Source of the DNA: Bacillota bacterium
Lineage (GTDB): Bacteria > Bacillota > Clostridia > Lachnospirales > Lachnospiraceae
Length of the DNA: 64,000 nucleotides
NCBI GenBank assembly: GCA_023391695.1
Contig: JAEWAK010000051.1
Span: 1 to 64,000 of the forward strand
Direction: 5' to 3'
The translations under genes and the position numbers were made by a program. Below the pieces are notes generated by a model. That model was given only the letters and a program-made list of their open reading frames with translations, was not told the origin of the DNA and did no database searches. Below are positions 18,508 to 27,521 of this stretch, one piece after another. Within the stretch, counting starts at the first letter, position 1, and each line of letters opens with the position of its first letter.

Positions 18508-20040
18508 TTAAGTCCCCCGGGGCAATAGTATCTCCACTATGGTAAATTCGCCGGGCCGGCTTTTAATGCGGATATGTCCGAAGTGGGATTTGATTACCCT
18601 GTATACATAAGAAAGCCCGATTCCCCAGTTATTCTGTTTCGATTTGGTGGAAACATAGGGACTGAATATTTTTTTTAGCATCTTTTTTGGTATACCGCAG
18701 CCGGTATCCCTGATGGAAAAATAGATCCAGTAGCTGCTCGCATCCACTGTCAGGTCAATGCATGCCTGTCCGTTATCAAGGCTGTTTATCGCGTCAATGG
18801 AATTCGACAGTAAATTTGAGATAACCTGGGTCATGTGATACATATCAAAATTACAGTTGACGGGAGTATAATTATAGTGCCTTGACAGAGTGATATTATC
18901 CGGTATTGCAACTTCCTTTACGGCGGATTCTATGGCGTCTATAAAATTATAATTTAAAGTTCTCACCTTTAATTCCCGTATGTTATCCAGCGCTTTTGAT
19001 ATGGCGTTCATATGGCCGTCGCTTAGATCCAGCATTTTATTTAAAGTTTCCAGTCCTTCCTTTGTGCCGTAACTGTGAATGGCTTCCTGCGCCAGTATTT
19101 TCATATTGAACATAACATTTTTATTGGAATGCAGGACATCCTTTAAGTTGGAATTTAATAAATTCAGGTTTTTCTTGATTGCACGTTCCTTAAAACCCGC
19201 CAGGATATTATTGGATTTATACCGGATCAGGATATAAAGTATAAGCAGCAGGATAAAAAAGGTCAGGATGGGCATCAGGGTCGCATAAAACCTGGGTACC
19301 ACACTGATTAACCGGCTCCGCCAGAAAGCAGTCCGGAATACGCTTTCTATGGAAGTTTTAAATATTCCTGTAAAAAATACAAAAAAGAAAATCGTATTCA
19401 ATAGACCCAGACAGATGGACAAGCCCAGGAGCTGCTCCGAAAAAAAGGTGATCTGGTTCTTGATATAATTATTTAATAAAAATCCGATCGGATATACTAA
19501 ATACAGAAAGGCAATGCATACCATAATAAAATCCACTGCAGTAATAAAATTCACCCACACTGCCTGCTGGTGCCTGTTTTTCAGATAATGCTTAAACAGG
19601 TAGATTTTATAAGCGGAATCCGGGTGGTAAAAGCAAAAGTATAAAATCGGGTAAGTAACCAAAGAAATATATTGAATGATATGTGATACATGCTTAATAT
19701 TGGGATTGCTGCTTTTTACGCTTTTATTAAAGGAAAATACAAAAAACAGGATCGCAAGTAAATAAATGAAGATCCCCAGGTTCCTTAAGATAAGGAGGTT
19801 TGATAAGGGCAGCTTTATGATTTTACTGAATGTCAGGAACATTTTGTATTCAATGTTACTGTATATAAAATTAGAAGGAACCAGGTAATTACTGCTTTTA
19901 TATATTTCCATAACTATGGTGAAAATGGAAATACTCATACCGATAATCATTAAAATAAATAACAGGGAATATTTATTCTTGTAATCTCTTATAACTAGTA
20001 TAACGGAAAACAGCATCATAAATATAATAGTAAGTGCCAT
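18508..20040 (-). CDS. Polytopic membrane sensor histidine kinase
   Basis: The N-terminal half has about seven transmembrane segments (roughly residues 3-18, 25-43, 88-104, 118-138, 165-190, 203-226, 255-273) and no large extracellular domain, unlike YesM kinases. A probable phosphoacceptor is His304 in LHSNKNVMF. The C-terminal ATPase domain has NLLSNSIDAI (N box), RDTGCGIP (G1) and NWGIGLSYVYRV (G2). The start at 20040 has AGGAG five bases upstream; longer in-frame starts add an unlikely basic extension. It is transcribed divergently from the sugar operon at 20395 and probably regulates it through the regulator at 17608. Confidence 0.88.
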   Translation of the reverse strand: MALTIIFMMLFSVILVIRDYKNKYSLLFILMIIGMSISIFTIVMEIYKSSNYLVPSNFIYSNIEYKMFLTFSKIIKLPLSNLLILRNLGIFIYLLAILFFVFSFNKSVKSSNPNIKHVSHIIQYISLVTYPILYFCFYHPDSAYKIYLFKHYLKNRHQQAVWVNFITAVDFIMVCIAFLYLVYPIGFLLNNYIKNQITFFSEQLLGLSICLGLLNTIFFFVFFTGIFKTSIESVFRTAFWRSRLISVVPRFYATLMPILTFFILLLILYILIRYKSNNILAGFKERAIKKNLNLLNSNLKDVLHSNKNVMFNMKILAQEAIHSYGTKEGLETLNKMLDLSDGHMNAISKALDNIRELKVRTLNYNFIDAIESAVKEVAIPDNITLSRHYNYTPVNCNFDMYHMTQVISNLLSNSIDAINSLDNGQACIDLTVDASSYWIYFSIRDTGCGIPKKMLKKIFSPYVSTKSKQNNWGIGLSYVYRVIKSHFGHIRIKSRPGEFTIVEILLPRGT

Positions 20041-20100
20041 AGTGTCTCCTAAAATCCTGTTTTTGTTTTTTAATCTTGTTTTCTTTAATTCTCTAAAAAA

Positions 20101-20164
20101 CGGAACCGCTTTTACGCTTGAGTTCCGGTGATGGTCTGGGCGGACTTTCAGCACCGGAACCGCT
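20101..20164. promoter_or_regulatory. Inverted/direct repeat cluster in divergent promoter region
   Basis: CGGAACCGCT occurs at 20101-20110 and again at 20155-20164, flanking GTTCCGGTG at 20122-20130. The middle element can pair with either flank (with CACCGGAAC over nine bases on the right). It lies between the divergent kinase and binding-protein genes and upstream of both. It could be a regulator-binding site or an alternative-fold leader for the kinase mRNA. The rest of 20041-20394 shows a TATAAT at 20295 but no clear -35. Confidence 0.45.
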
Positions 20165-20394
20165 ATTTCAATTATAACATAATTACAGGCAGTTGGTAAG
20201 TTGTATAAAACTTAAAACCGGAAGGTGATTTTATGAAAGAAAAGGCCCGGCCGGTTTGATAATAATTCTATCTTACGTTCTTCATAATAAATACTATAAT
20301 ATAAGTGTAACACAAAGGGAATTGGTTAAAACTGCCGATGCAGGCCAGAAACGATTCCCGGAGCATTTTATTACATATTAATATAAGGAGAAGG

Positions 20395-21819
20395 ATGAAA
20401 AAGATGATGAAGTCAGCAAAAAAAGTTTTGGCTGTGATTCTGGTTGGTATTTTATCGGTAAGTCTGATGTCCGGCTGTGGTAAAAAAAACGGGGACAGCA
20501 GTACCAACCAGGACAATACAGGGGTGAAAACAAAATCAGAAGATGTCAAAATGGAAAAAATCCGTGTATGGTCCTCCAATGCACATGAAAAAGAACTGAG
20601 GCTGCAGCAGATTGAACAATTCAACAACACAGTCGGTAAAGAAAAAGGGATTAAGATTGAATACACGGTTTACGGATCAAACTGGATGGACGCCATGAAA
20701 ATTGCTGCGTCAGCAGGAGAAGCTCCGGAATTATTCCAGCCTTCCGGACAGTTTCTTTTGGATTTTGTGAATGCCGGTTATATGGTACCTGTTACAGAGC
20801 TTCCCGGCGGTGACGAATTTGTAAAACAATATGAAGGCAGCCTGGTTAATAACCAGCATATAATTAACGGCAAGGTGTATACACTGCCTTACAACCTTAC
20901 GACTTTTAAGTTTATTGTAAATGACGACTTATTCAAGAAAGCAGGAATTACGGAATATCCGAAAACCTGGGAGGAAGTAAGAGAAGATGCGAAAATCATT
21001 ACCGAAGCCGGTAAAGGCCTGGAATACGGATGGATTTTAGGCTTACAGTCCAACTGGATGATCAGCAGCTATATTACAAGACCTAACGCACAAAATGTAG
21101 GACATCTTGGTTTTAACTGGCAGACCATGAAATTTGATTATTCCGCATTTGCACCGGTAATTGGGGCAATCAAAGGAATGGTTGATGACGGAAGCGTCTT
21201 CCCCGGTTTTGAAGGTCTGGATGCAGATGCGGCAAGAGCACAGTTTGCGGAAGGCAGAGTTGGTATGATTGTAGGAGCCAGTTTTGACGTAGGCGTTTAT
21301 AATGAACAGTTCCCTGCAAAGTGCAACTGGTCCGTAATACCGGTTCCAGCATTTACAGAAGCAGGAGCACCCTATAAAGAATTTGCCGATGCAACTTCCC
21401 TTTTAGGTGTGGGTACGGCAGGACTTCAAAAGCCTGAAAAAACCCTGGAAGTCATGAAGTTCTTCTATTCTGACGAAAATATGGCTCAGATGTATGAACA
21501 ATCCTTATACATTCCTTATAATCAGAAAGCAATTGATCTGGCAAAATCACAGCCAACCCAGAAAGGTTTTGCAGAATTCTCAGATGTACCGGAAAAGAAC
21601 CTTATGTTACCTTCACCCGATTCCAATGTTACGGTGGAAGGAGACGCTTACAGGGAAACTATTATGAAATTCTTTGCAGGCGGTTATGGCAATGAGGATG
21701 TGACCCAGGTTTTAAGCGACCTGGATGCCCGCTATAATAAAGCGTTGGAGGATCTGGAGCCTGAACTTTTCAAATCATTTGAACTCAGCCCGGAAGTACT
21801 GGAAGGCTTAAAAAAGTAA
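20395..21819 (+). CDS. Sugar ABC transporter substrate-binding lipoprotein (xylo-oligosaccharide candidate)
   Basis: Family 1 binding protein with a signal peptide ending in lipobox MSGC, followed by a Gly/Asn/Asp linker. The body begins at about VKMEKIRVWSSN and has the family stretch YTLPYNLTTFKFIVNDDLF near residues 163-181. AAGGAGAAGG precedes the start; ATG 20404 or 20407 are equally possible. It is the first gene of an operon with an oxidoreductase (21976), two permeases (23698, 24643) and a GH43 beta-xylosidase (25579), so the likely ligand is a xylo-oligosaccharide. That substrate assignment rests on context only. Confidence 0.9.
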   Translation: MKKMMKSAKKVLAVILVGILSVSLMSGCGKKNGDSSTNQDNTGVKTKSEDVKMEKIRVWSSNAHEKELRLQQIEQFNNTVGKEKGIKIEYTVYGSNWMDAMKIAASAGEAPELFQPSGQFLLDFVNAGYMVPVTELPGGDEFVKQYEGSLVNNQHIINGKVYTLPYNLTTFKFIVNDDLFKKAGITEYPKTWEEVREDAKIITEAGKGLEYGWILGLQSNWMISSYITRPNAQNVGHLGFNWQTMKFDYSAFAPVIGAIKGMVDDGSVFPGFEGLDADAARAQFAEGRVGMIVGASFDVGVYNEQFPAKCNWSVIPVPAFTEAGAPYKEFADATSLLGVGTAGLQKPEKTLEVMKFFYSDENMAQMYEQSLYIPYNQKAIDLAKSQPTQKGFAEFSDVPEKNLMLPSPDSNVTVEGDAYRETIMKFFAGGYGNEDVTQVLSDLDARYNKALEDLEPELFKSFELSPEVLEGLKK

Positions 21820-21853
21820 TCCCCAAATTATTTAAGTAACAATCACAATTAGT

Positions 21854-21906
21854 CCGGTAATTGGTACAGGCAGTACTTAACCGAATAACCTGTACCGGTT
21901 ATCCGG
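21854..21906 (+). terminator. Intercistronic hairpin after the binding protein gene
   Basis: CCGGTAATTGGTACAGG pairs with CCTGTACCGGTTATCCGG (a few mismatches) around an 18-base loop. There is no T run, so it more likely stabilises the upstream message or attenuates transcription than terminates it fully. It is the third such hairpin placed directly after a binding-protein gene in this window. Confidence 0.6.
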
Positions 21907-21975
21907 ATATAATACAGGTTTAAGTGTCGAAAACCGCCTGCAGGACAGGCAGGATGGCGAATGAAGGAGAATAAT

Positions 21976-23331
21976 ATGCAAGTCACAATTCAGGAAAAAC
22001 ATGTGGACATCAAAAAGGAAGTGGATGTTCTTATCGTAGGGGGCGGCCCGGCCGGTATTGGAGCTTCCGTTGCTGCTGCAAGAGCCGGCAGCAGTGTAAT
22101 GCTTCTGGAAAAAAGAGGTTTCCTCGGCGGAAATATCACCGGCAGTTATGTCGAAAACTGTAATCATTTTTTCTTTGGAACTTCATTTAAAGCAGATGGA
22201 ATCTATGGGGAAATAGAAGAGAAATATTTTTTAAAGTATGGAAGATCCCATGATATAAGAATTAATTCGCCAATCAGGTTCAGCAGTGAATATTTAAAAG
22301 TATTCCTGGATGAATTCATTAAAAATGAAGGAGTGGAAATAAAATTCCATTCATTTGTCAATGACGTAATTGTAGAAAATAACACGATCCGGTGTGTCAT
22401 TATACAGAGTAAAAAAGGGCCTATAGCGGTCAAAGCAAAGGTTGTTATCGATTGTACCGGTGACGGGGACGTAGCTTACAGTGCAGGTGTTCCCTTTGAA
22501 CAGGGAAGAAGTCTGGATGGGTTATGCCAGCCCGGAACATTAAATTTCAGGATAGCGGGTGCCGATGTCAGGAAACTGACCGAAGGCGGGGACAAGTTAA
22601 AAGAAATAGGCAGGAAATTCAAAGAAGATTACAGGGCCGGTAAAACCGGACTAAACTGTAAACGACAGGATCTGCCCTTCGGCCGTTTGACCGCCGGCGG
22701 GCAGGTATCCTACATAAATTACCCCTGCGCTTACGGCATTGATCCGACGGATGTGGATGACCTAACCCGGGGGGAGATGGAATGCAGACAATATATTATG
22801 GAATTTTATGAATATGCCAAAAATAATTTTGAAGGTTTTGAAAATATTGAACTTGCCTCCATTGCCACAGAGATCGGATTCAGGGACAGCAGGAGAATCA
22901 AAGGCTTATACTGCCTGACAAAGGAAGATATTGAAGCGGATACCAAGTTTGAAGACGTTATTGCCGTGTACCCTAAATTTTATGATATGCTGGCTCCGGA
23001 TGCCTATATGGACGGGGACGGCAAAATGGAAGGGGAAGGTTATAAGGGTCATATCTTTGTACCGGTAGACGGGGATAAATCCTACCGGATACCCTACCGA
23101 AGCTTAATACCGGTAAAGGTAGATAATTTACTGGTTGCCGGCAGATGCATCTCTGCCGACCATGTAGCGGAGAGTACCGTCCGTGCCATATCCGCCTGTA
23201 TGTTAACCGGACAGGCGGCAGGAGGGGCGGCATCCCTCGCCTGCAAAGGAAACATAGCTCCCAAAGATATTAATATAAAAGAACTGCAGAGCTTTCTTGC
23301 CGGACAGGGTGTAAAATTACCCGAGGAATGA
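21976..23331 (+). CDS. FAD-dependent oxidoreductase (FAD_oxidored family)
   Basis: Cytoplasmic flavoprotein. The dinucleotide-binding motif VLIVGGGPAGIGASVAAARAG is at about residues 19-39, with ...LLEKRGFLGG after it, and the second FAD-contact motif near the C-terminus (LLVAGRCISADHVAESTVR). Its 451 residues fit the FAD_oxidored (PF12831) group. ATG 21976 has AAGGAG six bases upstream, so the upstream ATG 21961 is rejected. It is inserted between the binding protein and permease genes of a sugar operon. A role in oxidising or reducing an unusual sugar moiety is possible; the reaction is not known from sequence. Confidence 0.85.
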   Translation: MQVTIQEKHVDIKKEVDVLIVGGGPAGIGASVAAARAGSSVMLLEKRGFLGGNITGSYVENCNHFFFGTSFKADGIYGEIEEKYFLKYGRSHDIRINSPIRFSSEYLKVFLDEFIKNEGVEIKFHSFVNDVIVENNTIRCVIIQSKKGPIAVKAKVVIDCTGDGDVAYSAGVPFEQGRSLDGLCQPGTLNFRIAGADVRKLTEGGDKLKEIGRKFKEDYRAGKTGLNCKRQDLPFGRLTAGGQVSYINYPCAYGIDPTDVDDLTRGEMECRQYIMEFYEYAKNNFEGFENIELASIATEIGFRDSRRIKGLYCLTKEDIEADTKFEDVIAVYPKFYDMLAPDAYMDGDGKMEGEGYKGHIFVPVDGDKSYRIPYRSLIPVKVDNLLVAGRCISADHVAESTVRAISACMLTGQAAGGAASLACKGNIAPKDINIKELQSFLAGQGVKLPEE

Positions 23332-23427
23332 TGAACAAAAACAAAGGTATTCATGAATGACATGGACAGGGAATATCCTAAACAGTGTTTCGGATTTGTC
23401 TTGGGGGCTCTTCCCCTTTGCCAAACA

Positions 23428-23690
23428 GCGGCATCATGGGGGCAAGTGTGAAGTAAAAGCATCCTCACAAAGTGAATTGTAAAAATACAATTCACTTAAA
23501 AAGAAATCCAAAATGAAATCAGAGATTTTCATTTTGAACTTCTTTCTATATATTTGAGATGCCGCAGCAGCGGCATCATGGCGGGAAGGTTGAAAGAAAT
23601 ACAATCAGGAAAGGATCGGCTGCGGCAGCCTCTTTCTTTCAACTGAATTTTGAGGCAATATCACATCTGTCCGATGTGATATGCGGCAGG
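23428..23690 (+). repeat. Concatenated-hairpin repeat (family M, copy 3, longest)
   Basis: Six inverted repeats follow one another: GTGTGAAG/CTCACA; AGTGAATTGTA/TACAATTCACT (23471-23496); AAAATGAAATC/GATTTTCATTTT (23510-23535); GATGCCGC/GCGGCATC (23559-23577); GTTGAAAGAAA/TTTCTTTCAAC (23589-23643) enclosing GCTGC/GCAGC; and ATATCACATC/GATGTGATAT (23658-23682). It ends TGCGGCAGG, eight bases before the permease start. GCGGCATCATGG appears twice inside it as a joint sequence. It accounts for most of the 366-base gap 23332-23697. Confidence 0.9.
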
Positions 23691-23697
23691 TGGGAAA

Positions 23698-24633
23698 ATG
23701 AAAGTAATTAAGCAAATGTCTTCGGTTTTAGAACCCAAAGGGCATAAAAAGTTAAGTAAGGATTCCGTACAGGCATTTTTAATGGTATTGCCGATGCTGA
23801 TCGGTTTCTTTCTATTTACCTATGTTCCGATTATCTACATACTCAGATATGCTTTTTATAAATACGATGGTTTTACGGCAGGACAGTTTATTGGTTTTGA
23901 TAATTTCGTAAGATTATTTCTGAGGGACCCGGCCTTTTGGAAGTCACTGGGCAATACTCTGATTTATGTCGGAAAACTGATTATTGAAATTCCTCTGGCA
24001 TTAATCCTGGCAGTCCTTTTAAACCAGCGTTTAAGAGGTACGGGATTCTTCCGTATTATGTTATTTTTACCGTCCATTATGAGTACCGCAATCATCGGTT
24101 TAATATTTTCCCTTATGTTTGCGGCATATCAGGGGGTTATCAACGGCATGTTACAGGATATCGGGTTGATACAGCAGCCGATTAACTGGTTCGGACACAA
24201 GGGGACTGCCATGGCGGTTCTGATTATGGCTTCCATATGGCAGTCGGTGGGGATTAACATGATATTTTTCCTGATGGCTTTACAGAATATCCCCAAAGAG
24301 CTGTATGAATGTGCCAATATAGACGGCGCATCCGGCTTCAGGCGTTTCTTCAGCATTACTCTGCCCATGATCGCTCCTATTTTTGAAGTTGTACTTTTGA
24401 TGGCAATCGTAGGCAGTATCAAAGTAAGCGATTTGGTACTGGCTTCCACCAACGGACAGCCGGCAGGGCAGACGGAAGTGGTCATGACATATGTATTTAA
24501 ATACTTCTTCGGTTATTCCGGCAGGGCCGTAGAAATCGGCTATGCTTCAGCTATGGCTATTATAACCGGCATATTTCTGGGGTTAATCACATTCGTCTAC
24601 TTAAAGATTTCAAAAAAAATAAAAGCGGAATAG
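23698..24633 (+). CDS. Sugar ABC transporter permease, MalF/UgpA-like
   Basis: Six-helix permease of the probable xylo-oligosaccharide importer. The EAA loop reads KELYECANIDGASG near residues 199-212. The GGTGGGA ribosome site is the last bit of sequence after repeat M3, so the repeat directly abuts the translation start region. The stop codon overlaps the ribosome site of the next gene. Confidence 0.9.
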   Translation: MKVIKQMSSVLEPKGHKKLSKDSVQAFLMVLPMLIGFFLFTYVPIIYILRYAFYKYDGFTAGQFIGFDNFVRLFLRDPAFWKSLGNTLIYVGKLIIEIPLALILAVLLNQRLRGTGFFRIMLFLPSIMSTAIIGLIFSLMFAAYQGVINGMLQDIGLIQQPINWFGHKGTAMAVLIMASIWQSVGINMIFFLMALQNIPKELYECANIDGASGFRRFFSITLPMIAPIFEVVLLMAIVGSIKVSDLVLASTNGQPAGQTEVVMTYVFKYFFGYSGRAVEIGYASAMAIITGIFLGLITFVYLKISKKIKAE

Positions 24634-24642
24634 GAGGATAAT

Positions 24643-25494
24643 ATGTCTGGAAGCCAAAGGAAAATAATAAGAAATTCAGTTATTTATTTAATTCTGATTA
24701 TTACACTCATCGTTTCGATATTTCCCGTATTTTATACCTTTATGGCATCCTTTAAAGGGAATATGGAAATATTGACAAGCGGTAACAGTATTATCCCAAA
24801 AAAATTCGTACTGGATAATTACATTCAGGCCTGGAAGCTCGGTAATTTCAGCAGGTATACCTTTAACAGTGTTTTTATGTCATTCTTTATCGTTACCGGT
24901 ACCATCATATCCTGCACCGTTTCCGGCTATGTTTTTGAACGGGGGAGATTCCGGGGGAAGGAGATTTTATTTGCAATGGTTATATCTTCCATGTTCGTTT
25001 CCCTGGGAAGTTTAACCTTATACCCTACCCTCATGATTGCCAAGGGGTTTCATATGAACCAGTCCTTATGGGGGGTTATTATTATCCGTGTACTTGGACT
25101 GAACGTAACGAACCTGTTTATTGCAAGGGGATTTATTAAATCCATATCCTCTGAGATCGATGAAGCTGCTAAAATAGACGGCTGTTCCTTTTTTGGTATA
25201 TACCGCCATATTATTTTTCCCTTATGCAAACCCCTGATTGCTACCATAGGTATACTGGAATTCAGGGCTGCCTGGAATGATTATCTTATGCCGCTGGTAT
25301 TTACCTTATCAAACCCTGACAGAATGCCATTGGTTGTTGGGGTAGTAAATTTAAAAAGCTCCGGGGAAGCCGCATCTTCCTGGAATTTAATGCTGGCCGG
25401 TTCCGCAATATCCATTATACCGATGATATTGGTTTATATGATATTTAACCGGTACTTTATTGAAGGACTTACCAGCGGATCCGTTAAAGGTTAG
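24643..25494 (+). CDS. Sugar ABC transporter permease, MalG/UgpE-like
   Basis: Second permease, 283 residues with six hydrophobic segments and the cytoplasmic loop SSEIDEAAKIDGCS near residues 167-180. AGGAGG lies six bases before ATG. No ATPase gene is present in the operon, as with the transporter at 12198-15466. Confidence 0.9.
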   Translation: MSGSQRKIIRNSVIYLILIITLIVSIFPVFYTFMASFKGNMEILTSGNSIIPKKFVLDNYIQAWKLGNFSRYTFNSVFMSFFIVTGTIISCTVSGYVFERGRFRGKEILFAMVISSMFVSLGSLTLYPTLMIAKGFHMNQSLWGVIIIRVLGLNVTNLFIARGFIKSISSEIDEAAKIDGCSFFGIYRHIIFPLCKPLIATIGILEFRAAWNDYLMPLVFTLSNPDRMPLVVGVVNLKSSGEAASSWNLMLAGSAISIIPMILVYMIFNRYFIEGLTSGSVKG

Positions 25495-25578
25495 AACGGC
25501 CTTTCTTTACTGCTGTAAATGCAGGGTATATTTATGAGTTATGTCCTGATTAAATAAAAAGAAAGGATGCCATAAAAA

Positions 25579-27162
25579 ATGAAAACCATAACCAATCCGA
25601 TTTTAAAAGGATTTAATCCGGATCCGTCCGTCTTAAGAGTGGGAGATGATTATTATATTGCCACCTCCACCTTTGAATGGTTTCCGGGGATTCAGATCCA
25701 TCATTCCAAAGACCTGATTCACTGGAAGTTAATTGCCAGGCCTCTTAACAGGGTCTCCCAGTTAGATATGCGGGGGGCCGCAAGTTCGGAAGGCGTCTGG
25801 GCGCCTTGCTTAAGTTATGATAAAGGTATTTTTTACCTGATTTATACGGATGTAAAACTGTGGGGTTATGGCGGAGCCAGGGATTTACATAATTATCTGG
25901 TGACCGCCGCGGATATTACGGGTGACTGGTCCGAGCCCATATATTTAAACAGCAGCGGCTTTGACCCTTCCCTGTTCCATGACGAAGACGGACGTAAATG
26001 GCTGGTTAACATGGTCTGGGACCACAGAAAGGGCAAAAACCGCTTTGCAGGAATCCTCCTTCAGGAATATTTGGCGGAAGAAAAACGGTTAGCCGGTACG
26101 GCCGTTAATATATTTAAAGGTACGGAATTAGGCCTGGTAGAAGGTCCCCATATATATAAGCGGAACGGATATTATTATCTGCTGACGGCAGAAGGGGGTA
26201 CCCGCTATAAGCATGCCGTTACTCTTGCAAGGGCAAAAGAGCTGGCAGGCCCCTATGAAGTACATCCTGACAACCCGGTTTTGACCTCCTGGAATGATCC
26301 GACCCTGGAATTACAAAAAGCCGGCCACGGAAGCCTGGTGGAAACCGGGCAGGGAGAATGGTATATGGCCCATCTGTGCAGCAGACCCATACCGTCCAGA
26401 GGCCGTTCCCCGTTAGGCAGGGAAACTGCCATCCAGAAAGTGGTCTGGGGAGAGGACGACTGGCTCTACCTGGAAGGGGGCGGAAATAACCCAAAGGTAT
26501 CCGTTCCGGCACCGGATTTAAAGGAAGTTTGCTTTGAAGCAGAAAAGTCCAGGGATCACTTTGACAGCACAGAATTAAATATAAATTTCCAGAGCTTAAG
26601 GGTGCCGCTTGCGGAGGACAGCCTGTCCTTAAAAGAACGCCCGGGATTCTTACGGCTTAAGGGGCGGGAATCCCTTGGGTCAAGATTTAACCAAAGCCTG
26701 GTTGCAAGGCGGCAGCAGGCATTTCACTATACGGCGGCAGCTTCCGTGGAATTCCGGCCGGATACTTTCCAGCAGATGGCCGGATTGATTGTTATGTATG
26801 ACATTAACAATTACTTTTATTTAAACATTACTTTTGAGGAAGCAATTGGAAAAGTATTGAATATCGTAACCTGTGATAATAGCAATTTTGATGAACCTTT
26901 AGAGGGAAAGGTCCCTTTAGGGGACTTAAATACCTGTTACCTGAAAGCGGAGGTAGATTATCATCTTTTACAGTTTTATTATTCAAAAGATGAAAGGGAA
27001 TGGGTAAAAATTGGTCCGGTATTTGATGCCAGTATATTATCGGATGAATATACGGAGCCCAGCCGCTTCACCGGTGCATTTGTCGGATTATGCTGCCAGG
27101 ATTTGTCAGGACAAAGAAAACCTGCGGATTTTGATTATTTTGATTACATCGAGAGGGATTAA
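25579..27162 (+). CDS. Glycoside hydrolase family 43 beta-xylosidase
   Basis: Cytoplasmic exo-acting enzyme that releases xylose from imported xylo-oligosaccharides. The five-blade propeller N-terminal domain starts NPILKGFNPDPSVLR. The catalytic triad is readable as base Asp15 (NPDPS), pKa modulator Asp129 (GFDPSLF) and acid Glu188 (VEGPH), spaced as in characterised GH43 beta-xylosidases. A C-terminal beta-sandwich (about 330-527) completes the active site in this subfamily. There is no signal peptide. The site AAAGGATG precedes ATG. Some relatives also have alpha-L-arabinofuranosidase activity. Confidence 0.94.
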   Translation: MKTITNPILKGFNPDPSVLRVGDDYYIATSTFEWFPGIQIHHSKDLIHWKLIARPLNRVSQLDMRGAASSEGVWAPCLSYDKGIFYLIYTDVKLWGYGGARDLHNYLVTAADITGDWSEPIYLNSSGFDPSLFHDEDGRKWLVNMVWDHRKGKNRFAGILLQEYLAEEKRLAGTAVNIFKGTELGLVEGPHIYKRNGYYYLLTAEGGTRYKHAVTLARAKELAGPYEVHPDNPVLTSWNDPTLELQKAGHGSLVETGQGEWYMAHLCSRPIPSRGRSPLGRETAIQKVVWGEDDWLYLEGGGNNPKVSVPAPDLKEVCFEAEKSRDHFDSTELNINFQSLRVPLAEDSLSLKERPGFLRLKGRESLGSRFNQSLVARRQQAFHYTAAASVEFRPDTFQQMAGLIVMYDINNYFYLNITFEEAIGKVLNIVTCDNSNFDEPLEGKVPLGDLNTCYLKAEVDYHLLQFYYSKDEREWVKIGPVFDASILSDEYTEPSRFTGAFVGLCCQDLSGQRKPADFDYFDYIERD

Positions 27163-27207
27163 AGTACTCTATTTCAAGTTACTTCAAACATTATTTATAA
27201 GGGATCA

Positions 27208-27244
27208 GGGCTGCTGCAAAGGCTGTTTTGCGGCAGCTTTTGCA
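27208..27244 (+). terminator. Terminator of the xylo-oligosaccharide operon
   Basis: GGCTGCTGCAAA can pair with TTTTGCGGCAGC around a six-base loop, with TTTTGC after it. It lies 46 bases after the beta-xylosidase stop codon. Confidence 0.6.
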
Positions 27245-27257
27245 TACCGGCTTATAC

Positions 27258-27286
27258 TTGACAGAACCTGGTACATGGATTATACT
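27258..27286 (+). promoter_or_regulatory. Strong promoter for gltX
   Basis: A perfect TTGACA at 27258 and TATACT at 27281 are spaced by 17 bases. The -10 element overlaps the first base of the TATAGGAAC palindrome of repeat P2, so transcription should start in or at the repeat and give a leader of about 230 bases. Confidence 0.75.
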
Positions 27287-27400
27287 ATAGGAACAAAAAA
27301 CCGTGTTTCTATAGCCGGATGCACGGCGGAAAAACACCATCTTTCAGAAATTTGGGATAAATTTCTGATAAGTGTTACTATAGAAATAAAATCGTGTTTC
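27286..27400 (-). repeat. Triple-hairpin repeat as gltX leader (family P, copy 2)
   Basis: In reverse orientation to the array at 7781. TATAGGAAC with GTTTCTATA, then GCCGGATGCACGGCGG (matching the reverse complement of the unit end at 8080-8095), then CAGAAATTT with AAATTTCTG. It is degenerate compared with the 96-bp units. It occupies most of the inferred 5' leader of gltX; the rest of 27163-27521 is spacer. Confidence 0.7.
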
Positions 27401-27521
27401 GTTATGAATCATTCTGAAAATTATTATAATCTATGGAAAACGGATATGGGAAATTCATTTTATCATAAATAAATCATTCTAATGATAGAAAATAGATTTT
27501 AAGAACAGGAGCAGAAGTAAG

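Noticed and set aside
27163..27521. T-box or other aminoacyl-tRNA-responsive leader for gltX
   Set aside because: No T-box core or specifier-loop landmarks were seen; the region is a degenerate family P repeat.
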